A stretch of DNA of 64,000 nt from positions 186,001 to 250,000 of the forward strand of contig NZ_JAGHKQ010000001.1 in NCBI RefSeq assembly GCF_017742235.1. Direction: 5' to 3'. Source of the DNA: Bacillus sp. 165 (GTDB lineage Bacteria > Bacillota > Bacilli > Bacillales > Bacillaceae_G). The notes below the pieces were generated by a model. It had not been told where the DNA came from, ran no database searches, and worked only from the letters and a program-made list of their open reading frames with translations. Position numbers and translations under genes: made by a program. Shown piece after piece: positions 50,449 through 58,305 of the stretch; position 1 is the stretch's first letter; each line of letters begins with the position of its first letter.

Positions 50449-50487
50449 AAAAAACGTAGAGGTTTTAGCATCCCTCTACGTTTTTTT
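50449..50487 (-). terminator. Terminator after the DUF2975/Xre operon
   Basis: Hairpin AACGTAGAGG / CCTCTACGTT with T7 on the minus strand. The rest of 50227-50550 contains the liaI promoter region and no gene. Confidence 0.88.
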
Positions 50488-50550
50488 ATAATCTAATGAC
50501 CTGTTCTTAAACTAACTCACCCGTTATTTAGATAAATTTGTTGTATATTT

Positions 50551-50769
50551 TTATTGATTGTCCTTGTCATTTTTGTACTCCAAAATATCACCTGGCTGAC
50601 AATCCAAAGTCTTACATATCGCTTCTAATGTCGAAAAACGAACCGCTTTTGCTTTTCCATTTTTCAAAATGGAAAGATTCGCCATAGTAATTCCAACCCT
50701 TTCCGAAAGCTCCGTTACGCTCATTTTTCGTTTTGCTAACATCACATCAATATTTATAATAATTGCCAT
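50551..50769 (-). CDS. Small Xre-type regulator (YozG-like)
   Basis: HTH_3/Xre protein of 72 aa from the ATG at 50769 (AGGTGAAAGAT upstream): MLAKRKMSVTELSERVGITMANLSILKNGKAKAVRFSTLEAICKTL, with GDILEY at the end. It is the whole domain and nothing else. It ends an operon of two DUF2975 membrane proteins, a linkage seen in many Firmicutes. Confidence 0.88.
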   Translation of the reverse strand: MAIIINIDVMLAKRKMSVTELSERVGITMANLSILKNGKAKAVRFSTLEAICKTLDCQPGDILEYKNDKDNQ

Positions 50770-50779
50770 ATCTTTCACC

Positions 50780-51259
50780 TCAGACCGTCAAATCATTTTC
50801 TGATTTTATGTTAATCGCTTCTTGCAAAAGCCTTTGGAGGACAGCAGCAAAAACTGCGATAACCAACGAAGCAAAAGGAATGACCATTCCAACAAATATG
50901 AGACCGGGGGCATCATCTTTATCTGCAACGAGAAAATAGAGCGGCAAACCTAAGACATGCAAAATACAGATAGAAATGGCGCAGTATTTGATTTTCATTA
51001 AAGTTCGAACAGACAATTCAGAGAAAGCATTGTTCTTGTCAATATAACTTAACACTTTTAAAGCTTGATAAAGGGCGAAGAAAAAAGGTAATACGCCTCC
51101 ATATAAAATGATGAAAATGATATATTTTATGGAATGAACATCTAAGAAATCTGCTACCGCATGTGCCAGTTCAGGAACCAGAAATATGCACAAAACGAGA
51201 ACTGGAATCCCAATGAGAATAACAGCTATTTTCAAAAATAATGTGGTTGTTATCTTCAT
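50780..51259 (-). CDS. DUF2975 membrane protein (second copy)
   Basis: Integral membrane protein of 159 aa with four TM segments (LKIAVILIGIPVLVLCIFLVP; YIIFIILYGGVLPFFFALYQ; IKYCAISICILHVLGLPLYF; LIFVGMVIPFASLVIAVFA). The YIDKNNAFSELSVRTLMKIKYC motif is that of DUF2975 proteins. Function unknown. Start with AAGAGGTG upstream. Confidence 0.85.
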   Translation of the reverse strand: MKITTTLFLKIAVILIGIPVLVLCIFLVPELAHAVADFLDVHSIKYIIFIILYGGVLPFFFALYQALKVLSYIDKNNAFSELSVRTLMKIKYCAISICILHVLGLPLYFLVADKDDAPGLIFVGMVIPFASLVIAVFAAVLQRLLQEAINIKSENDLTV

Positions 51260-51289
51260 AAAAAAACACCTCTTGTATATTTTAAAATG

Positions 51290-51772
51290 CTAATTGTTTT
51301 TTGGCTGTGAATCCAAGACATTCCTTATAGGTTTTTGAAGTACGTTCACAAAAGCTGCGACGACGCTTGTTGCTAAAATCCCCATCAAACCTAGAGATAT
51401 TGGACCTGCTGCATCATCACCTGTAAATTGTACACGCACTCTTAAATAAACTATTGCTAACAAAATGAAGAAGATGACAGTAAACGCGCATTTTTTTATT
51501 ACCTTCAAAGATTGAAGAGATAAGTCAGAGAAAGCATTGTTCTTTTCTATATAAGTCAAAAGTTTAAATACTTGATATAACGCTACATAACACGTAATAC
51601 ATATGCCATATGCACCTACTAAAAGTGGATATAGCGAATAATCACCAGGGCGCTCTATCGCATCTCTTCTGGCTGCTTCAGGCAACAAATATATACACAC
51701 GGCAAGCACTGCGATTCCAATCAAAAATATAATAACCTTTAAGAAAATAGTAGAATCTCTTTTAAAATGCAT
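51290..51772 (-). CDS. DUF2975 membrane protein (first copy)
   Basis: Paralogue of the next gene (160 aa, same four-TM layout, YIEKNNAFSDLSLQSLKVIKKC). The second extracytoplasmic loop differs (RARVQFTGDD-type acidic loop here). Start with GTGAGGTG upstream. First gene of the module. The two DUF2975 copies probably act together or as alternative subunits. Confidence 0.85.
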   Translation of the reverse strand: MHFKRDSTIFLKVIIFLIGIAVLAVCIYLLPEAARRDAIERPGDYSLYPLLVGAYGICITCYVALYQVFKLLTYIEKNNAFSDLSLQSLKVIKKCAFTVIFFILLAIVYLRVRVQFTGDDAAGPISLGLMGILATSVVAAFVNVLQKPIRNVLDSQPKNN

Positions 51773-51820
51773 TTAAAACACCTCACTTTTGTTAAGATAA
51801 TACAAATTTATCATAAATTT

Positions 51821-51850
51821 TATCGTTTTACAATAAATTAATATCGTTTT
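51821..51850. repeat. Direct repeats upstream of the DUF2975 operon
   Basis: TATCGTTTT at 51821-51829 and 51842-51850, 21 bp apart (two helical turns), in the operon promoter region. Candidate operator for the Xre protein. Confidence 0.4.
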
Positions 51851-51900
51851 TTATTATGTTATTATTGTTATTTAAAATCTTTTTAATTTCACAAAAAATA

Positions 51901-51932
51901 AAAAGTATTTCTCATTACAAAGAAATACTTTT
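51901..51932. terminator. Terminator
   Basis: Hairpin AAAAGTATTTCT / AGAAATACTTTT with T run on the minus strand, downstream of the 48-aa gene. Within 51773-52091 I find only this, the DUF2975 promoter region and AT-rich spacer. Confidence 0.75.
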
Positions 51933-52091
51933 ACTTTAAAAAGTTAAATTAAAACTTGTTTAGTAAAACTGCCTCGTTAGTTGAACAAGCAGAACAACCA
52001 CTCTTACAATTATTTTAACATTAAGCTCGATATTTTAAATTTTCTACCTCTGACTTACTCTTGTAATAGGCTCCTTTTTATAGCTACAGTT

Positions 52092-52238
52092 TCATGTTCT
52101 ATTTTTATTTCTAAAATTCCGATTTCCGATTCGGACAGTAACATCACTGCTATTATTCACATTCATTATCACAATGCTTTTTGATAGAATCCACCCTATT
52201 GTCAACCCTAACAAAAAATATCTTTCATGCTTCTTCAA
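52092..52238 (-). CDS. Small protein with one membrane segment, 48 aa
   Basis: A TTG start at 52238 follows GAGGGTGTTAAA. Hydrophobic segment LLGLTIGWILSKSIVIM, then a polar C terminus. A TATAAT box precedes the longer frame, so transcription starts near the upstream ATG and that start is less likely. Function unknown. Confidence 0.5.
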   Translation of the reverse strand: MKKHERYFLLGLTIGWILSKSIVIMNVNNSSDVTVRIGNRNFRNKNRT

Positions 52239-52914
52239 TTTAACACCCTCTCTATTCTCAAAATAATCCCTCTCGGTTTGGTCCATGTATTATACTAAAA
52301 AAGAGGAAATAAAACGTTTGGGTCTAATCACAGCCATCTTTCTTTTATAAATCTCACTCTTCATTCCCTGCTCAATCCAATTAAAAACATCTCATATCCT
52401 CTCTTTTATTTCTTCGTCATACTTGTAAAACATGTTACGAAAAGCAGGCTCTTCGTTAGCTGCTTACACAGCTTTACTGTACATTACATAAAGTGAAGCT
52501 TCCATGAGCAGAATTTTCTTCGTCTCAATTGATAATTAAACTATGTAGAATAAATACCTCATTCAGTCAATATCACTAGTTATATTCTTCTAAATAATGT
52601 ATTATTCCTGTCCAAATTTTATAGCTTCTCTATTCCTGAAAGCATATACAATACAAACATTGGCATGAGCTATCGATTACCTACCAAAATAATTTTATGT
52701 AAGTACGACTCCCTACATCATCGATGAAATATGTTATTCATTACATAAATATGCAGAAAATATCATTGGAAATTATATATAAATGTAACACTCTTGCAAA
52801 AAGAACAACATAATTTCTCTGCGAGCATTACATTTTTATTACATTACAATAACATTAACTCATATTCCATCCTCCTTATGATATAAAGCTATCGAAAGAG
52901 GAGGTTTATAGAAT
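52239..52914. other. Long AT-rich non-coding gap before the EnvC-like gene
   Basis: No gene, RNA or convincing hairpin was seen in most of this 676-nt gap. A TATAAT near 52289 serves the minus-strand small gene, and a TATGAT/TATAAA-rich segment and AGAGGAGG ribosome site directly precede 52915. Confidence 0.45.
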
Positions 52915-54084
52915 ATGAATAAAAAAATAACCTTTTGCAGTTTATTCACTGCAAGTATACTGCTAGCTTCACCTGTCATTCCCTATGCAAATGCACAAAG
53001 TAATCAACAAAAATTAAATAATATTCAAGATCAGCTCAAAGACAAAGAAATGGAACTCCACACAAAACAATCAGAAAAGGAACAGCTTCAAAGTGAAATT
53101 ACTGCCCTTCAACAAGTGATGAAGGAGTTAGACCACACCATTGCCAAAAATCAAGAGGCACTCGATAAAACGGGGCAAGAAACTCAAATACTAAAAGCGA
53201 CTATTGAGGAAAAAAAACATAAAATTGAAGAGCTTCATGTTCGTATTGCCAATCGCCAAGACCTTTTAAGGCAACGTTTAACCGTTCTTCAAGAACAGTC
53301 CCGTACGAACCTTGTTACGGAAGTATTAGTCAATGCAAAGAATATTGTAGATTTTATTCAAAATATATATTCTATCAATCTTATTATGAATTCAGATACT
53401 GCTATTTTAAAAGAACAACAGCAAGATCAAAAGCAGCTCAAAAAAGAAATGAAATCCTTGCAAGAAAAGCAACAAGCATTAATCCAACATGAAATAGACC
53501 TGAAAGAAAAACAAAAAGAATTGACAGTACAACAAAAACAAAAGGATGATATTGTAAAACAATTGGAAGCAAAACTTGCAACAACAGAAGGAGAAATGCA
53601 AGATACAACAGAAACAAAAGCAATTCTCGAAGCACAAAAAGAAATGTTGCAGCAAACAATGCAAGAAGAATCATCACCCTCAGTCAAACCAGGAGGATTT
53701 ATAAAACCTGCATCTGGAACCATCACTTCAGAATTCGGAGGAAGGTGGGGGAAACATCATGATGGTATCGATATTGCCCAATCAGGAAGTGTGCCCGTTA
53801 TTGCAGCAGCGTCTGGAACAGTAATTCGTTCCTACTACTCTAGCTCATATGGTAATGTTGTGTTTATTGCTCATCTTCTGAATGGTAAGACTTACATAAG
53901 CGTATATGCTCATTTACGAGATCGTTCTGTTTCAGCTGGCCAAGCCGTAAAACAAGGCCAACAAATCGGTATCATGGGAAATACAGGTCATTCCTTTGGA
54001 CAGCACTTACACTTCGAATTGCATGCAGGCGAATGGAATCAAGCCAAAAGCAATGCAGTGGATCCGCTGCGTTATATCCAATAA
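52915..54084 (+). CDS. EnvC-like secreted M23 peptidase with coiled coil
   Basis: Protein of 389 aa. Signal peptide (SLFTASILLASPVIPYANA), a long coiled coil at about 30-245 (heptads of KEKQKEL and EEKKHKIEELH type), and a C-terminal M23 domain from about 265 (GGFIKPASGTITSEFGGRWG) with HHDGIDIA and HLHFELH supplying the zinc ligands. This layout is that of EnvC/PcsB-type proteins, in which the coil controls the peptidase. It probably acts in daughter-cell separation or wall remodelling. Ribosome site AAGAGGAGGTTTATAGAAT. Confidence 0.9.
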   Translation: MNKKITFCSLFTASILLASPVIPYANAQSNQQKLNNIQDQLKDKEMELHTKQSEKEQLQSEITALQQVMKELDHTIAKNQEALDKTGQETQILKATIEEKKHKIEELHVRIANRQDLLRQRLTVLQEQSRTNLVTEVLVNAKNIVDFIQNIYSINLIMNSDTAILKEQQQDQKQLKKEMKSLQEKQQALIQHEIDLKEKQKELTVQQKQKDDIVKQLEAKLATTEGEMQDTTETKAILEAQKEMLQQTMQEESSPSVKPGGFIKPASGTITSEFGGRWGKHHDGIDIAQSGSVPVIAAASGTVIRSYYSSSYGNVVFIAHLLNGKTYISVYAHLRDRSVSAGQAVKQGQQIGIMGNTGHSFGQHLHFELHAGEWNQAKSNAVDPLRYIQ

Positions 54085-54114
54085 CAGACAAGGATATATT
54101 GTCTGTTATTTTAT
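54083..54114 (+). terminator. Terminator after the EnvC-like gene
   Basis: Hairpin AACAGACA / TGTCTGTT followed by ATTTTAT. Confidence 0.7.
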
Positions 54115-54137
54115 CGATATCTAAACTTAATTCATCT

Positions 54138-54168
54138 AAAAAAGCTTGCGGAAAAATCCAGCAAGCTT
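54138..54168 (-). terminator. Terminator after the NSS transporter gene
   Basis: Hairpin AAGCTTGC / GCAAGCTT followed on the minus strand by TTTTTT. Confidence 0.75.
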
Positions 54169-55504
54169 ATATTACGCCGATAACATTCAAAAATACAATC
54201 AGAACTGTTACTGGTACAATATATCGGATTAAGAAAAACCATACTATAAACCATTGCTTTCCATACTTCGTTCCAATGCTCAATTCTTCCAACAACTTAG
54301 TTTTTGGAATTTTATACGGTGCAAATAAAGCAATACAGAACACTCCTAGGGGCAACAATATATTGCTGACTATATAATCTGCTAGATCAAATACTGTTTT
54401 TCCAAACAGCCTGACATCGCTCATCACTCCAAACGACACAGCAGAAGGAACCCCTGCTGCAAAAATAGCAAGTCCGATGTACAAAGCAAGTTTCGGCCTT
54501 TTTGCCACATCGTCTTTCGCCTTGGATGCTACAATTATTTCTAACATAGACACTGCCGATGTAATAGTAGCGAAGAAAAATAATACTAAGAAAGTAATAA
54601 AAAAGAAATGACCGAATGTAAGACTTTCAAATACAGAAGGCAATACAATAAATAAAAGTCCTGGTCCTTCTGTTGGCTTCATACCAAGTGCAAACACCGC
54701 AGGAAAAATCGCCAAGCCTGCTAAAACGGTAATAAAAATGGTTAAGCTGACAATAGAGACTGCCGATTTTGTTAAGCTTTCTTTTTTTGGCAAATATGAG
54801 CTGTACGTAACCATAACAGAGGCACCTACAGTTAAGGAGAAGAACGATTGGCCCATTGCATACAAAATTGTTTCGGAGGTTAATTTAGAAAAATCCGGCT
54901 TTAAGAAAAACTCTACCCCTTGCATTGCTCCATCGAGTGTAAGAGATCGACCTATCAGCAGCAAAAACAACATAAACAATGCCGGCATCATATACTTATT
55001 TACTTTTTCAATTCCATTTTGTATGCCTCTGCTTACAATATAGATAGTTATCATAATAAAGATAAACTGCGTACCAACAGCAGCATACGGATTTGAAATC
55101 GTTTGTCCAAATAACACATCATACTGTCCCTTCCATAATCCCCCGGTAATAGAGTAATAGAGATAAAGCAGAATCCATCCTCCTACAACACTGTAAAAGG
55201 ACAAGACAATAAAACTCGTCACAACTCCTATACGTCCAATCCATGGGTATAGCTTACTGTGGGGAACAAGCTCCTGATATGCACTAATCGCTTCTTTTTG
55301 TGTACTTCGTCCAATTAAAAACTCTGCTAATAACAGAGGTAGTCCAATTAATAAAGTCAAGAGAAGAAATACAATAAAAAACGCTCCTCCTCCCCCCTGA
55401 CCTGCTACATAGGGAAATTTCCAAATTGCCCCGAGTCCGATAGCTGCTCCTGCGGCAGCCAGCACAAATCCAATTTTTGATGTCCATTGCTGTGTTTTGT
55501 TCAT
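54167..55504 (-). CDS. Sodium-dependent transporter, NSS/SNF family (probable tryptophan transporter)
   Basis: LeuT-fold sodium symporter of 445 aa, about 11-12 TM segments, starting WTSKIGFVLAAAGAAIGLGAIWKFPYVAGQ (the sodium/substrate-binding TM1) and with the GQSFFSLTVGASVMVTYSSY segment of TM6. Ribosome site AAAGGAGCGAAAGGT. The leader is a T-box whose specifier reads TGG, so the substrate is likely tryptophan, but the substrate was not read from the protein itself. Confidence 0.92.
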   Translation of the reverse strand: MNKTQQWTSKIGFVLAAAGAAIGLGAIWKFPYVAGQGGGGAFFIVFLLLTLLIGLPLLLAEFLIGRSTQKEAISAYQELVPHSKLYPWIGRIGVVTSFIVLSFYSVVGGWILLYLYYSITGGLWKGQYDVLFGQTISNPYAAVGTQFIFIMITIYIVSRGIQNGIEKVNKYMMPALFMLFLLLIGRSLTLDGAMQGVEFFLKPDFSKLTSETILYAMGQSFFSLTVGASVMVTYSSYLPKKESLTKSAVSIVSLTIFITVLAGLAIFPAVFALGMKPTEGPGLLFIVLPSVFESLTFGHFFFITFLVLFFFATITSAVSMLEIIVASKAKDDVAKRPKLALYIGLAIFAAGVPSAVSFGVMSDVRLFGKTVFDLADYIVSNILLPLGVFCIALFAPYKIPKTKLLEELSIGTKYGKQWFIVWFFLIRYIVPVTVLIVFLNVIGVI

Positions 55505-55574
55505 ACCTTTCGCTCCTTTGTTGTATTCGTCTAGATTGTTCTCTTCACTTCATGCTGACCACCTCCTTTAGAAA

Positions 55575-55845
55575 ATAAAAAAGTCCCCTGCATGTTCAAT
55601 ACATGCAGAGGACGATATGTACAATACCGTGGTACCACCTCAATTGGATTTCCTTTCATTTAGGAAACTCCCTCTCTTCAGGTACATAAATAATACCCTA
55701 TCCTTTTAACGGTGGAATCCGGGCCGCCTACTCCATATTTCAGCGTACCTCTCATAAGCCCATTCCATATATTCTATCGTATCGGGCTCTCACCTATTCC
55801 CGACTCTCTGAACGCATCAAATATATGTACTCTTCTTAATCAACG
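55575..55845 (-). ncRNA. T-box leader, Trp specifier
   Basis: On the minus strand there is the T-box sequence GAGGTGGTACCACGG (55626-55640) before a terminator hairpin GTCCcCTGCATGT / ACATGCAGaGGAC with a T run (55575-55613). Stem I can be folded from CATATATTT paired with GAATATATG, flanked by AGTA and GAA (the S-turn). The codon right after GAA is TGG (55760-55762), followed by G. A second AGTA/GAA pair lies in stem II. Uncharged tRNA-Trp would prevent termination of the transporter gene. Confidence 0.9.
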
Positions 55846-55932
55846 ATTTTACTATGAATAGTAGTGATTATAAAGTGTCTTATTAAATTTGTAAAGGAAA
55901 TTAATATATCTATCAAAAAATCGAAGTATCTA

Positions 55933-56538
55933 TTATGATACTTCGATTTTTTTCAAAAACTGCCTTCGTTTCTCTTCAGACAAACGATACTCTTCCTTCA
56001 AAACCTCCAACAGCAGTTTATTTTTTTTACCCTTTTCCAGTACTTTTCTCTTGATTTGGATACGGCACTCATATAAAAACTCTAAGTAGTCTGCATACGA
56101 TTCATCATAAAGTGCGGCAAGGTCGTTTCGAATTTTTTTTGCCAGCTTTGGACTTGCACCTTCTGTTGAAACTGCTATGAGTAGCTTCCCTTGTTTCAAA
56201 GCTGCCGGAAAATGGACATTTCCTTTTTCAGGATTGGTAATTACATTTACCAATTGATTTGACTTTGCAGCTTGCTCTAACCTGTCATTCAATTCTACAT
56301 CATCTGTAGCAGCAATAATGAGAAAAGCATCTTCACAGTCACTGATTTCAATGTTTCTTTCAATCCATTGTATGGTTTGCTCTTGCGCCCACTTTCGAAT
56401 TTCTTCGACAGCCCTTGGGCTTATGACTGTAATATTGGCACCTTCTTCTAGCAATAAAGCAATTTTAAAGGATGCAATTCTCCCGCCCCCTGCTACTACC
56501 ACTCTTTTACCTTGTATGCGTACTGAAATAGGATACAT
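55933..56538 (-). CDS. sirC: Precorrin-2 dehydrogenase SirC
   Basis: Rossmann-fold protein of 201 aa (MYPISVRIQGKRVVVAGGGRIASFKIALLL) with VISPRAVEEIRKW and IIAATDDVELNDRL. It oxidises precorrin-2 to sirohydrochlorin with NAD+. Start ATG 56538 (AGGAG eight bases upstream), overlapping the sirB end by 32 nt. Last gene of the sulfate/sirohaem operon; no clear terminator hairpin seen directly after it. Confidence 0.9.
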   Translation of the reverse strand: MYPISVRIQGKRVVVAGGGRIASFKIALLLEEGANITVISPRAVEEIRKWAQEQTIQWIERNIEISDCEDAFLIIAATDDVELNDRLEQAAKSNQLVNVITNPEKGNVHFPAALKQGKLLIAVSTEGASPKLAKKIRNDLAALYDESYADYLEFLYECRIQIKRKVLEKGKKNKLLLEVLKEEYRLSEEKRRQFLKKIEVS

Positions 56539-57265
56539 AATTTGCACTCCTTATCGCTTCTTCCACTCTTTCTGCTAAAATTTTTTGTAAATTTGGATGA
56601 TACCCTAAGTAAGGACAAAGAATAAAAGCATCATTTTTTAGCTGATGAATCATTCTCTCCATGCCTTTGATTAAAAGACCCGTAAAAAGCAAGTACGGAA
56701 CAACAAATACCTGTCGATGTCCCCTTGCTGCTGCTCTTTCCAGCCCTTCTTCAAAAGTAGGTGAGCAAGCTGCCAAATAACATGTTTCGACTCTTTGGAA
56801 TGGACCAGATTCTTGAAGCAAACAGGCAATTTGCTCTAAATCATGTTTTACATCTGGATCCCTGCTTCCTCTTCCTACTAGTAAAATCATGGCATCCTTC
56901 CCTACTCGCTCTAGTTGGATACGCTCTAGAAGAACCGGAATAATAGCTGCATGCACATTGAATGGTCTCCCATATGTGACAGCAATATGAGGATATTCTT
57001 GATTAAGGCGCATCAATTCCTGCGGAATATCCGTTTTCGCATGAGCAGCTGTCAATAGTAATACTGGAATTACCGTAATCTGAGTGGCTCCCTTTGCTAT
57101 ACAATTGGCAAACCCTTCTGCAATCGAAGGACTTGCCAATTCCAAAAAGCTTATCTCTTGAATAGGGATATCCATTTTTTTTATGCATTGTTGGACAAAC
57201 GTAGTCGCTTGATTGCAAGCTTCCTTCAACCTGCTTCCGTGACAGACATACAATACAGCTTGCAT
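56507..57265 (-). CDS. sirB: Sirohydrochlorin ferrochelatase SirB
   Basis: CbiX/SirB-type chelatase of 252 aa in two repeated halves: AVLYVCHGSRLKEACNQ and MILLVGRGSRDPDVKHDL; metal-handling histidines in each. It inserts iron into sirohydrochlorin to give sirohaem. It begins 1 nt after the sumT stop and overlaps sirC. Confidence 0.9.
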   Translation of the reverse strand: MQAVLYVCHGSRLKEACNQATTFVQQCIKKMDIPIQEISFLELASPSIAEGFANCIAKGATQITVIPVLLLTAAHAKTDIPQELMRLNQEYPHIAVTYGRPFNVHAAIIPVLLERIQLERVGKDAMILLVGRGSRDPDVKHDLEQIACLLQESGPFQRVETCYLAACSPTFEEGLERAAARGHRQVFVVPYLLFTGLLIKGMERMIHQLKNDAFILCPYLGYHPNLQKILAERVEEAIRSANYVSYFSTHTR

Positions 57266-57266
57266 A

Positions 57267-58055
57267 TTACAGTACTCCGCTTACATAGGTATTTACGCTA
57301 GCGTTCTCAACAAATGTTTGTTCAAACCACTGTATTTTCTCACGATAACGAACTACCTCCCCTACTACAATCATACTTGGGTTTTGAACTTTTTCTTTTT
57401 GGGCTATTGTAATAATTGTACCCAAAGTACCAGATATCGTTCGCTGCAATTGTGTTGTGCCCCATTCTACAAGTGCAACAGGTGTATACTCGCTTTTTCC
57501 ATATTTTAATAACTGATTACAGATATAAGGAAGATTACCTATCCCCATGTAAATAGCAAGCGTATCAATCCCTTGCGCAAGACTCTGCCATTTTGTTTCT
57601 TCTTCCATCCCTTCGCGCCGATGTCCTGTAACAATTGCAAAACTGGCACTGCTATCCCGATGTGTCACAGGAATACCAGCATACGCAGGAGCAGCAATAC
57701 CTGCTGTAATACCAGGAACCACTTCAAAACATATCCCTTGTTTTACTAATGCTTCCGCCTCTTCCGCCCCCCTCCCAAAGACAAAGGGGTCTCCTCCTTT
57801 TAAACGAGTAACAATGTTTCCTTTCTTAGCATATTTCACCAAAAAAGCGTTAATCGTTTCCTGCTGCATAGTATGGGAATTGGGGAGCTTACCGCAATAA
57901 ATTAATTCAGCACTTGATTTTGCATGTTCCAGCAGCTCTTTATTTACAAGACGATCATATAAAATGACATCTGCTTGTTCAATGCATCTTAATCCTTTGA
58001 CTGAAATCAAATCCGGGTCTCCCGGACCTGCACCGACAATATACACCTTTCCCAC
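57267..58055 (-). CDS. sumT: Uroporphyrinogen-III C-methyltransferase (SUMT)
   Basis: SAM-dependent methyltransferase of 262 aa from a GTG (AAGGGGTTGC upstream): VYIVGAGPGDPDLISVKGL, RLKGGDPFVFGRGAEEAEAL, PGITAGIAAPAYAGIPVTHRD, and VTGHRREG. It makes precorrin-2 for sirohaem (and corrinoids). Together with sirB and sirC it supplies the cofactor of Sir, encoded just upstream. Confidence 0.94.
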   Translation of the reverse strand: MGKVYIVGAGPGDPDLISVKGLRCIEQADVILYDRLVNKELLEHAKSSAELIYCGKLPNSHTMQQETINAFLVKYAKKGNIVTRLKGGDPFVFGRGAEEAEALVKQGICFEVVPGITAGIAAPAYAGIPVTHRDSSASFAIVTGHRREGMEEETKWQSLAQGIDTLAIYMGIGNLPYICNQLLKYGKSEYTPVALVEWGTTQLQRTISGTLGTIITIAQKEKVQNPSMIVVGEVVRYREKIQWFEQTFVENASVNTYVSGVL

Positions 58056-58094
58056 CGCAACCCCTTCTTTCTATCCATTATTTACAGCACTCTC

Positions 58095-58295
58095 TTACCG
58101 TTGAATGACAAAGCCTCCGCTTTTACGAATTTTCTTCACTTCATATAAAGTGATTTCCTGTGCCTCTGGCATTTTCAAAAAATACTTTTCCAATTCTATA
58201 TCTACAAGCTGAAAAGCCAGCTCTTCATTTTCTGCCACAATGACCACATGAACAACCTCTCCTTGTATAAGCACTTCAAAACGGTAAAGTCCCAT
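58095..58295 (-). CDS. DUF3906 family protein, 66 aa
   Basis: Short protein from the ATG at 58295 behind AGGAGGAGAAAC: MGLYRFEVLIQGEVVHVVIV, then ENEELAFQLVDIELEKYF and a basic end. It is found in the cysteine operon of the B. cereus group. Function unknown; its place between sir and sumT suggests a role in sulfite reduction or sirohaem delivery. Confidence 0.7.
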   Translation of the reverse strand: MGLYRFEVLIQGEVVHVVIVAENEELAFQLVDIELEKYFLKMPEAQEITLYEVKKIRKSGGFVIQR

Positions 58296-58305
58296 GTTTC
58301 TCCTC

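Noticed and set aside
53427-53726. Several minus-strand Cys/Phe/Leu-rich frames inside the EnvC-like gene
   Set aside because: They are antisense shadows of the Glu/Lys/Gln-rich coiled coil.
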